Positions 17,037 to 24,387 of a stretch of 64,000 bases of DNA are shown one piece after another (the stretch's first letter is position 1; every line of letters begins with the position of its first letter). Under the pieces are notes generated by a model. That model was not told where the DNA came from. It saw only the letters and a list, made by a program, of their open reading frames with translations, and searched no databases. The translations under genes and the position numbers were made by a program. The stretch is from QQWI01 sp964522015 (lineage in GTDB: Bacteria > Bacillota > Clostridia > Peptostreptococcales > Acidaminobacteraceae), in contig CAZFST010000024.1 of NCBI GenBank assembly GCA_964522015.1, forward strand, positions 1 through 64,000, written 5' to 3'.

Positions 17037-17082
17037 AAGCCATTAGCGCAATTTGATTTGCACTAATGGCTTTTTTTTTTTT
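17037..17082. terminator. terminator between convergent genes
   Basis: The stem AGCCATTAG-GCAA paired with TTGC-CTAATGGCT is followed by a run of twelve T on the plus strand. It ends the MATE-lipoprotein transcript and overlaps the end of the convergent HD gene. Confidence 0.85.
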
Positions 17083-17683
17083 ACTTGACTGCTTTACAAG
17101 CACTTTCAATCTGGTCTATCAAAGCAGCAAATTCAGGTAACTTACTATACCGAGCCTCTTTGACAAGGGGGATGAACTGAGTTTGTGTCTCAAGAAGATA
17201 CTTCTTCTTTTTATCCTCCGAACCGCATTGACTCAGTGATTTAACATTATCCAGACGATCAACCAACTTGATAAACAAGGGTACATATTTAAGGGTGATT
17301 TTTTTGAGATAAACCTCAAAGGGTTCCCCTTCTTTTTTAGTCAAGGTCAAAACGTCCTTTGCAATATCCTCTGTAAAAAGCTTAGACAAGTCTTCAAAAG
17401 TATAGGCTGTGTCTTCAATCACATCGTGTAGCAGCGCAGTAATATACGCATGGGCATCTGATGTTTTTTTCACCTGATTGGCCACCCGCTCAACATGTTC
17501 AAAATAAGGTGTCCCCTCATCTCTCATCTGTCCCTCGTGGGCTTTTTTAGCAAAGTCATAGGCTTTTGGCGCTAGGTTTTTCATAAAGGTTTCATCAATT
17601 TCTTCTGGTGCAATCACTTCATCATCATAATCTTCATAATCAGTCCCATCAGTATCAACTGGCTTCTTTTTAGTTTTAGTCAC
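17081..17683 (-). CDS. small HD-domain (p)ppGpp hydrolase-like protein
   Basis: A 200-residue protein formed of the HD domain of RelA/SpoT proteins without synthetase, TGS or ACT domains. The motifs are FAKKAHEGQMR, YFEHVERVA, the metal-binding HDVIEDT and LVDRLDNVKSL. These are the residues used by SpoT and by small alarmone hydrolases (Mesh1 type) to remove the 3' pyrophosphate of ppGpp. The first ~30 residues are acidic and disordered (DGTDYEDYDDEV). It may instead act on another nucleotide. It is a single gene between the terminator and the hydrogenase operon. Confidence 0.8.
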   Translation of the reverse strand: MTKTKKKPVDTDGTDYEDYDDEVIAPEEIDETFMKNLAPKAYDFAKKAHEGQMRDEGTPYFEHVERVANQVKKTSDAHAYITALLHDVIEDTAYTFEDLSKLFTEDIAKDVLTLTKKEGEPFEVYLKKITLKYVPLFIKLVDRLDNVKSLSQCGSEDKKKKYLLETQTQFIPLVKEARYSKLPEFAALIDQIESACKAVK

Positions 17684-17737
17684 TGCGAATCCTCCTTAAA
17701 AATATCTATTCACCGCTCTATCATACCACGATATGCG

Positions 17738-19504
17738 TTAAACCTCACGCTTTGTAAAATGGGTATGCAAATAGTGATGAGATAAATGGCCAAGGGGCTT
17801 GCCTAACCAAGTTTCATATAGTGTGATAATTTGAGGATTTTTATGAGACATACGCAGAGGCAGCATATCATCCAGAGCATAAAGGGAATCCATCCGTTCA
17901 AGCTTAACTGCATTTGTACTGGAAATTGGTTGTCCGCCGCCCCCAAGGCAGCCCCCAGGACAGGCCATAATTTCTATAAAGTGATAGGGAGATTCTCCTC
18001 TTCTAACTTGGTCCATCAGAGTTTTAGCATGGGACAAGCCACTGGCCGCCGCCACCCTAAGCGTCAATCCCGGTAGCTCCAGGGTGGCCTCCTTGATGCC
18101 CTCAAGGCCGCGAACCGCCTTGAATTCTAAGTTGGTCAAATTCTCCCCAGTAATCACTTCGTAGGCGGTTCGCAGGGCGGCCTCCATCACACCACCGGAT
18201 GCCCCAAATATCGCCCCTGCACCTGATCCAATGCCAAATGGGTCGTCAAACTGGGCATCCTTCTGCTGGGTAAAGACAATACCCGCCGCTTGGATCATGC
18301 GGGCCAGCTCCCTTGTTGTGAGTACCACATCCACATCCCGCACCCCGTCCACTTGCATTTCAGGCCTAGCCGCTTCAAACTTTTTAGCCGTACAAGGCAT
18401 AATGGAGATGGTGACGATATCTTCTGGGGCTTTTCCTAACATCTTTGCGTAATAGGATTTTGATAAAGCGCCAAACATTTGTTGAGGGGACTTACAGGAT
18501 GAAACATGTGGCAACAAATCGTCATAGACCCCTTCCACGTAGTTGATCCAACCTGGAGAACAGGATGTCAACATTGGTAAAACCCCATTGTTCTTTACCC
18601 TGTCCAAGAGTTCATGGGCTTCTTCAATAATGGTTAAGTCCGCTGTAAAGTTGGTGTCAAAAACACTGTCAAAACCAAGGCGCTTAAGAGAAGCCACCAA
18701 TTTTCCAGTCACAAGCTCGCCGGCTTTCATGCCAAAAGAATCCCCCAGGGCCACCCTAACAGCCGGTGCCACTTGCACAATCACATGTTTACTTGGATTT
18801 TCAAGGGCTTCCCATACCTTATCGGTTTCATCCTTTTCAACGATGGCACCTGTAGGACAAACCGCAGCGCACTGGCCGCAGAAGACACACAGGGTTTTTT
18901 CTAGCGCTAAATCATAGGCTGGAGCAATGGTAAAATCCGTTGACCGGTGGGAGTGGGTCAACACGTTGACCTCTTGTACCTTTTGACAAGCCTCAACACA
19001 CCTTGCGCATTTGATACACTTACTATTATCTCTGACGAGAGAAGGATTGGTTTGATCAATTGGCAGGGCATCCACTGCATCTTCAAGATGGGTTTTTGAA
19101 ATTTGGAAACGCTCACACAAATCCTGTAATTCGCAATTACCATTGCGCTGGCACTTCAAACAGTCTTGGTTGTGATTGGCTAGCATCAGTTCCAAAATGC
19201 CCTTTTGCATATCGCGGACTTTTCTAGTGCTTGTGGCCACTATCAGCCCTTCCCATACCTTTGTAGAACAAGCTGCTGAGAGTTTGCGACTGCCTTGGGT
19301 TTCCACAACACAAATTCGGCAATTAGCCTTGATATTTTGATCGGGATGATAACAAATATGAGGAATATCAATACCCGCTATCTTTGCCGCCTCTAAAATC
19401 GTAGCACCCACAGGGACCTGAAGCACTTGATGGTCAATGGTGACACCCACAGTATTTAACACCGTTTCGCCTTTATCCTGATTCGTACCCTTCATGTCAC
19501 TCAT
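17738..19504 (-). CDS. hydA: NADH-dependent [FeFe] hydrogenase catalytic subunit
   Basis: The 588-residue catalytic subunit of a multimeric [FeFe] hydrogenase. In order it has a plant-type [2Fe-2S] domain (CYHPDQNIKANCRICVVE), a His-Cys [4Fe-4S] site (HNQDCLKCQRNGNC), two ferredoxin clusters (CIKCARC, CVFCGQC) and the H-cluster domain with the three signatures TSCSPGW, MPCTAKKFE and MACPGGCLGGGG. It evolves or oxidises H2 while exchanging electrons with NADH and probably ferredoxin through the HydB/HydC partners (electron bifurcation in this family). Its start overlaps the end of the NuoF-like gene by 4 bases. Maturation genes hydEFG are not in the window. Confidence 0.95.
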   Translation of the reverse strand: MSDMKGTNQDKGETVLNTVGVTIDHQVLQVPVGATILEAAKIAGIDIPHICYHPDQNIKANCRICVVETQGSRKLSAACSTKVWEGLIVATSTRKVRDMQKGILELMLANHNQDCLKCQRNGNCELQDLCERFQISKTHLEDAVDALPIDQTNPSLVRDNSKCIKCARCVEACQKVQEVNVLTHSHRSTDFTIAPAYDLALEKTLCVFCGQCAAVCPTGAIVEKDETDKVWEALENPSKHVIVQVAPAVRVALGDSFGMKAGELVTGKLVASLKRLGFDSVFDTNFTADLTIIEEAHELLDRVKNNGVLPMLTSCSPGWINYVEGVYDDLLPHVSSCKSPQQMFGALSKSYYAKMLGKAPEDIVTISIMPCTAKKFEAARPEMQVDGVRDVDVVLTTRELARMIQAAGIVFTQQKDAQFDDPFGIGSGAGAIFGASGGVMEAALRTAYEVITGENLTNLEFKAVRGLEGIKEATLELPGLTLRVAAASGLSHAKTLMDQVRRGESPYHFIEIMACPGGCLGGGGQPISSTNAVKLERMDSLYALDDMLPLRMSHKNPQIITLYETWLGKPLGHLSHHYLHTHFTKREV

Positions 19505-20817
19505 GGCTTTCCCCCTTCCACTGGAAACTCAAACGCTTCTGGAAAATGACGCATGGCTGATAATAAAACACTTTGAGCGGTTTCACCTAGCCCGCAAAAT
19601 GAACAACTAGACATGATTTGAGCAAACCGTTTAGCGGTTTCAACATCATCCACCCTTGGGGTATGGGCAACCAATCGCTCAATAATCTTGGCAATTTGAC
19701 GGTTCCCTTCACGGCAAGGGGTACACTTACCACAGGATTCGTGGACAAAAAAGGTTTGAACCGATTGGATAAAATCAAGGAGTTCTGTGCGCTCATCTAC
19801 CACCAAGAAGCCACCAGACCCGACTACCAAACCCGCTTTAGCCAAGTCTTCGTAGGTATAAGGGGTATCAAGGAGTGCAGGGGGTGCAATTCTACCTGAG
19901 GCTCCGCCCAGCTGAACAAGGCGAATTTTTTGACCTTCAATAACCCCTCCGCCGATATCATCAATAATCTCTCTCAGTGTTAAACCAAAAGGAATTTCGT
20001 AGGTTCCTGGGGTCTTAACATTACCTGCCAATGAAATCAGCTTTGTGCCAGTGGATTTTTCAGTACCATGGGCAGTAAAGGCTTGATGCCCATGCTTTAA
20101 AATGGCTACTGATGCTGCCAGGGTTTCAACATTATTGATCAGGGTTGGCTTTAAAAACAAGCCTGCTTCTTTGATAAATGGGGGTTTAATACGTGGTCTG
20201 CCACTCTTGCCCTCCATGGATTCAATCAGAGAGGACCCCTCGCCACAGACATAAGCTCCGGCACCTGAATACAATTCAATGTCAAAATTAAATGGAGATC
20301 CTAGAATGCCAGTACCCAAATAACCCCTTTCACGACACTGGTCAAATCCTTCTAAAATAAGGGGTCTCAGATGGCTATACTCTTCACGCAAATAAATATA
20401 ACCCCGATTTGCGCCAACGGCATAAGCCGCAATGAGCATCCCTTCTATCAAACGGAAGGGATCTTTTTCAATAAAGGTACGATCTTTAAAAGTGCAAGGC
20501 TCCCCTTCGTCGGCGTTGCAAATCACCACTTTGTCGGTCCCTGCCACGGCCTGTGCCTGTTGCCACTTGACCCCTGTTGAATAAGCAGCCCCCCCACGGC
20601 CTTGTAGGCCTGAGTTTAAAATCTCTTGATTGACCTCATTTTGGGTCATAGAAAGAGCTCGTTTGAACCCTTCAAAGCCTCCAATGGCCATATAACTATC
20701 AATATTTCTAACATCATAACGGCCGAAATTTTCACTGATTAGCGCAACAATTCTTGTCTTCTGCTGATCTGAATCCTGTGCCTGTTCTTGCATCTGTCCT
20801 GATTCTCTAATGTCCAT
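19501..20817 (-). CDS. hydB: hydrogenase NADH-binding subunit (NuoF-like)
   Basis: A 438-residue flavoprotein that binds FMN and NAD(H). It shows the NuoF signatures GRGGAAYSTGVKW, CNADEGEPCTFKDR, ELYSGAGAYVCGEGSSL and the [4Fe-4S] ligands ESCGKCTPC with the distal SSCSFCGLG. It ends shortly after these, so it lacks the C-terminal two-[4Fe-4S] domain, and it also lacks the N-terminal thioredoxin-like [2Fe-2S] domain, of the ~600-residue bifurcating HydB. It is closer to HndC/NuoF size. The start at 20817 was chosen because it lies 4 bases after the stop of the upstream gene; earlier ATGs fall inside that gene. Confidence 0.9.
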   Translation of the reverse strand: MDIRESGQMQEQAQDSDQQKTRIVALISENFGRYDVRNIDSYMAIGGFEGFKRALSMTQNEVNQEILNSGLQGRGGAAYSTGVKWQQAQAVAGTDKVVICNADEGEPCTFKDRTFIEKDPFRLIEGMLIAAYAVGANRGYIYLREEYSHLRPLILEGFDQCRERGYLGTGILGSPFNFDIELYSGAGAYVCGEGSSLIESMEGKSGRPRIKPPFIKEAGLFLKPTLINNVETLAASVAILKHGHQAFTAHGTEKSTGTKLISLAGNVKTPGTYEIPFGLTLREIIDDIGGGVIEGQKIRLVQLGGASGRIAPPALLDTPYTYEDLAKAGLVVGSGGFLVVDERTELLDFIQSVQTFFVHESCGKCTPCREGNRQIAKIIERLVAHTPRVDDVETAKRFAQIMSSCSFCGLGETAQSVLLSAMRHFPEAFEFPVEGGKP

Positions 20818-20821
20818 CACA

Positions 20822-21307
20822 TCACGCCTCAACTTTCTCAAAGCCTGACAGGGCCGCTCTAACCTGCGCCTCTGTGTGCAGATGTCCAAAAACCTGGCCA
20901 TTGACCCTAATGGCAGGGGAAATATCACATGCTCCAAAACAAGGAACCGCCTCTAAAAAGAAATGGCCGTCCTCTGTGGAACTGCCACAGTCAATGCCTA
21001 ATATTGTATTCAAATGAATTTTAACATCATCACTGCCAGTAACCCGGCACACTAAACTATCGCAAAATTGAACGACCACCTCACCCCTTGGGGTGTTGGA
21101 GAGGGCGCTATAAAAGGAAATCACATCATATACCTGGCTAAGTGGAACGGCCAATTGCTGACCAACATAGGTCGCCACCTCAATTGGAATAAACTGTTTA
21201 GGCCACTGCTCTTGTATCCCCATCAAAATCTCTACTAAACGAGTTGGATCCTTTGAAAACCGATTGATGACATCATCCACAATCTCAAATCTTTGTTGGC
21301 TTTCCAT
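20822..21307 (-). CDS. hydC: hydrogenase NuoE-like [2Fe-2S] subunit
   Basis: A 161-residue thioredoxin-like ferredoxin subunit of the NADH-linked hydrogenase. It has the four-cysteine [2Fe-2S] pattern CDSLVC followed later by CFGAC, and an N-terminal helical region. It passes electrons between the NuoF-like flavoprotein and partners. AGGGGGA precedes the ATG at 21307. It is the first gene of the hydCBA operon, beginning only 14 bases after the foot of a perfect 19-bp hairpin. Confidence 0.92.
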   Translation of the reverse strand: MESQQRFEIVDDVINRFSKDPTRLVEILMGIQEQWPKQFIPIEVATYVGQQLAVPLSQVYDVISFYSALSNTPRGEVVVQFCDSLVCRVTGSDDVKIHLNTILGIDCGSSTEDGHFFLEAVPCFGACDISPAIRVNGQVFGHLHTEAQVRAALSGFEKVEA

Positions 21308-21321
21308 CACAAGTCCCCCTG

Positions 21322-21363
21322 AAAATAAGAATAGCCACACCAGAGTGTGGCTATTCTTATTTT
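21322..21363. terminator. perfect 19-bp-arm hairpin before the hydrogenase operon
   Basis: The arm AAAATAAGAATAGCCACAC and its exact complement flank a CAGA loop. A/T-rich ends make it a bidirectional intrinsic terminator in form. It lies 14 bases before hydC, so it either stops read-through from lysA or is an attenuator in the hydrogenase leader. Confidence 0.75.
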
Positions 21364-21409
21364 ATCATTTGATAAGGCCTGCGCCAATATAATCAAAATT
21401 TTCACATAC

Positions 21410-21533
21410 TTTGTTTGGGTGTCAAAAGTCAAATGTTGAGCAACTGCCTACCATATGATGCACTTACGAATAGTAAGTGATACAGCATATGGTAGGTAGT
21501 TCATGCGAAACAGACTTTTGATAATCAAACAAA
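21410..21533. repeat. 124-bp imperfect palindromic element (MITE-like)
   Basis: A nested set of inverted repeats: TTTGTTTG with CAAACAAA, TCAAAAGTC with GACTTTTGA, AACTgCCTACCATATG with CATATGGTAGGtAGTT, and CACTTAC with GTAAGTG around a 5-base loop. Together they would fold into one long hairpin. It lies between lysA and the hydrogenase operon with no ORF. It could be a miniature inverted-repeat element or a structured RNA; no attC-type core boxes are seen. Confidence 0.65.
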
Positions 21534-21617
21534 TCTTTAATATATTTTTACTTCCCCTTTCATTTGCCTTCTGTTTTTCCTCTGAGTTTTTCCTTCTGTT
21601 TTACCCCTTAACCCTCT

Positions 21618-22886
21618 TTACACCTCATCACGCAGCAGATCCTGATAGGTCTGTCTGCGAATAATCAAATGATGCGCACCATCCCTAACCACCACCACAG
21701 CTGGAATTGGCAACCGATTATAGGTACTGGCCATGGCATAACCATAAGCCCCTGTGGCATACACAGCTAGCAAATCCCCTGTTTCTGGTTTAGTACACTT
21801 AAAATTCTTGATAATTATATCCGTTGACTCGCAACACTTACCGCTAATATCAACAGTTTCAGTCTTTGGCATCTGCGCTTTATTGGCAATGATACCATCG
21901 TACTTGGCACTATAGAGCCCCGGTCTTAAATTATCTGTCATGCCTCCGTCAATGCTGACGTAAGTTTTAATATCTGGAATCACTTTGATATTGCCAATGG
22001 TGTAAAGCTGCATCCCAGCCTCCCCCACCACAAATCGGCCTGGTTCAATGGACACGTGAGGCATCAAGAGCTGTTCTTGCTCCGTAAACTGGGTCAAACG
22101 GGCCATCACCGGGTCCACAAACTCAGAAACACTCAGGGGAGAATCCTCACTAGTATAGCGAATGCCAAAACCCCCACCGATATTCAGCTCTCTTATGTCC
22201 ACCTTAAACCGGTCTTTCACCTCTTTGATAATGGGTAAAACCACCTCAAGGGCAGCGATATGGGCCACGGGACTCATCAACTGAGAACCCACATGAAAAT
22301 GGAACCCTAAAAAGTCAATTTTTTCAGAATGAACGGCATCTTCAATCAATGGAAAAAGCACGGCATCATCCAGGGGAATCCCGAATTTAGAATCCTTCTT
22401 GCCCGTTGAGATATAATCGTGGGTATCCGTTGACACGTTTGGGGTTAGGCGAAATAGAACTTTAACGGGGTGAGTGGCGATTTGTTCAATGAGATAGAGC
22501 TCCGATGGGTTATCCACCACGATTCTGCCAATTCTGTGATCCAGAGCATACCGCAGCTCCTCTGGAGACTTATTATTGCCATTAAACTCCACGCGATCTG
22601 GAGGAAAACCAGCTGCCAGAGCGGTATAGAGTTCACCACCACTGACAACATCTAGCCAAAACCCTTGCCCTGCAAGGAGTCTACAGATATATTGGCTGCA
22701 AAAGGCTTTACAGGCATAGGCTGCGTGGGTATTGGGGTATTTATCTAAAAATGCTGACCGTATGGCTTGCAGGTTTTCCAAAATCTTTGTCTCTGAATAA
22801 ACATATAAAGGGGTACCATAGGTAGCCGCCAGTTCTAAGGCGGAGACACCCTCCACAAATAATGTTTGATTTTCTTGTGTATACAT
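21618..22886 (-). CDS. lysA: diaminopimelate decarboxylase
   Basis: A 422-residue PLP enzyme that makes L-lysine from meso-diaminopimelate. The PLP lysine is in AYACKAFCSQ. Other marks are GGGFGIRYT, EPGRFVVGEAG and, near the C-terminus, CCESTD with TGAYGYAMASTYN, the latter two shaping the substrate site. The start at 22886 uses AAGGAG 7 bases upstream; that motif lies within an alternative frame beginning 5 codons earlier. It appears to be a single gene, and no lysine riboswitch is recognisable in the short leader. Confidence 0.93.
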   Translation of the reverse strand: MYTQENQTLFVEGVSALELAATYGTPLYVYSETKILENLQAIRSAFLDKYPNTHAAYACKAFCSQYICRLLAGQGFWLDVVSGGELYTALAAGFPPDRVEFNGNNKSPEELRYALDHRIGRIVVDNPSELYLIEQIATHPVKVLFRLTPNVSTDTHDYISTGKKDSKFGIPLDDAVLFPLIEDAVHSEKIDFLGFHFHVGSQLMSPVAHIAALEVVLPIIKEVKDRFKVDIRELNIGGGFGIRYTSEDSPLSVSEFVDPVMARLTQFTEQEQLLMPHVSIEPGRFVVGEAGMQLYTIGNIKVIPDIKTYVSIDGGMTDNLRPGLYSAKYDGIIANKAQMPKTETVDISGKCCESTDIIIKNFKCTKPETGDLLAVYATGAYGYAMASTYNRLPIPAVVVVRDGAHHLIIRRQTYQDLLRDEV

Positions 22887-23064
22887 GAATTTCTCCTTCA
22901 AAAGTAGTATAATAAGTAAGCTTCTGCTGATGGTTTACTATGCCAAATCTCAAGTGATTTAAACCCGCTTAAACCATGATAGCCCTGTATTGCTGCCATT
23001 GCAAGTGATTGATGATTGACCCCCGGATTTACCAACCCAATCTGTACTAGAACAGAGGAGACCC

Positions 23065-24372
23065 ATGTCTTTTACCATAGATGCCCATAACGATACCCTG
23101 ATGCGTATCATTGATTTAACAACATTAAAACCGGTTAATGATATTGGGGAACCCACAAAGTTTCAAATTGATTTGCCCAAGATGGAAGCCGGGGGCATCA
23201 GCGGTGCTCTCTTTGCAGCGTTTACCCCAGGTATTGGATCACCGGATTATAATAATAGTGTTCTTTTGGCCATGATGCACGGCCTGGACTGGACCATTGC
23301 CAAACATCCCAATCGGCTCTTTAAGTGCCTTGATACCCGAACCTTGGTGCCGTCTTTGGACCCATCTTTTGACCCGACCTTTACCTCGACTTTAACCTCG
23401 ACTTTAACCTCGTCCTTAACGGCATCCCCCAAAAAATTTGCCATTCAAACCATTGAAGGGGCTTATGGCTGCACTGAAGAAAACGCCTTGGGTCTGATTG
23501 ATCAGTATGCAGATTTAGGTGTTAAGGCCATTGCCCTGGTATGGAATCATTCCAACGCCCTAGGAGAAGGCACCGCCAGAATGTTAGTGGATAAAACACC
23601 CACCCAATATGGCTTGACGCCATTGGGGAGGCAAGTTGTTGGTAAGATGCAGTCAAAGGGTATTCTTGTGGACGTTTCCCATATGGACCAAAAAACCTTT
23701 TGGGATGTGGCCACCATGACTGAAGCTCCTCTGATTGCCAGTCATTCAGGGGCTTACACCATTCATCCCCACCCAAGAAATTTGACAGATAGCCAACTGC
23801 TAGAAATAAAAAAATCCGGTGGGATTGCTTGTGCTATCTTCTATCCAGAATTTTTAGGGCCTGATGCTACTTGTAGCTACACTTTGATTCTAAAACACAT
23901 CCATCACATGGTCTCTGTGATTGGCACTAGGCACGTAGGACTTGGGTCTGATTTTGACGGCGCCGATATGCCCCACGACATGCCGGATATCAGCCACCTT
24001 TGTAAAATTTCTGACGGGCTTTTGCAAATGGGCTATTCAGACCTGGAGGTAGCCAATATCATGGGGGACAACCTTCTCTGTGTGCTCAATCAAGTTGCTG
24101 TTACACCTGCTCAAGTCCTTGAAGGCACCTGCCAAGGGATCCTCAAAGGGACCCTCAAGGGCACCATCACCTTGTCCCTAACCCAACATGAATCTGTGAT
24201 TGACCCACTGTTTTGGATCAATGGTTTAAGTCATCCTGTTAGCTTTGACTCTGATAGCAATGCCCTTGTGGCAACCCTCTCCTCCCCCTTGCCAGAAGCC
24301 TATTACTTGGCCACCTTTCAAATTGGCAAGGCTGACCCCAAAAGAAAAACCATCATCGTTGGTACCCGATAA
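23065..24372 (+). CDS. membrane dipeptidase (peptidase M19) with insert
   Basis: A 435-residue zinc dipeptidase of the renal-dipeptidase family. Zinc ligands are HxD (H8, D10), the Glu in IEGAYG, and the histidines in VDVSHMD and ASHSG; GSDFDGAD marks the family core. Two features are unusual: a Thr/Ser/Leu insert at about residues 105-120 encoded by tandem 12-bp repeats (23380-23424), and a ~60-residue C-terminal extension (after LLCVLNQV) with the short repeat GILKGTLKGT. No signal peptide is seen. It probably cleaves dipeptides, including D-amino-acid-containing ones. Confidence 0.88.
   Translation: MSFTIDAHNDTLMRIIDLTTLKPVNDIGEPTKFQIDLPKMEAGGISGALFAAFTPGIGSPDYNNSVLLAMMHGLDWTIAKHPNRLFKCLDTRTLVPSLDPSFDPTFTSTLTSTLTSSLTASPKKFAIQTIEGAYGCTEENALGLIDQYADLGVKAIALVWNHSNALGEGTARMLVDKTPTQYGLTPLGRQVVGKMQSKGILVDVSHMDQKTFWDVATMTEAPLIASHSGAYTIHPHPRNLTDSQLLEIKKSGGIACAIFYPEFLGPDATCSYTLILKHIHHMVSVIGTRHVGLGSDFDGADMPHDMPDISHLCKISDGLLQMGYSDLEVANIMGDNLLCVLNQVAVTPAQVLEGTCQGILKGTLKGTITLSLTQHESVIDPLFWINGLSHPVSFDSDSNALVATLSSPLPEAYYLATFQIGKADPKRKTIIVGTR
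23378..23424 (+). repeat. in-frame 12-bp tandem repeat in the M19 dipeptidase gene
   Basis: About three and a half copies of a unit close to TTAACCTCGACT. They encode the Thr-Ser-Thr-Leu run in the protein. The unit keeps the frame, so copy-number change would lengthen or shorten a surface loop. Confidence 0.7.
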
Positions 24373-24387
24373 TGGTTTCCATGGGAA

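Noticed and set aside
21410..21533. The 124-bp palindrome as another integron attC site
   Set aside because: Size and fold are similar, but there are no GTTRRRY/RYYYAAC boxes at the ends, no adjacent cassette-like gene and no sequence similarity to the two attC copies.
22887..23060. Lysine riboswitch before lysA
   Set aside because: The leader is too short and lacks any recognisable conserved lysine aptamer core.
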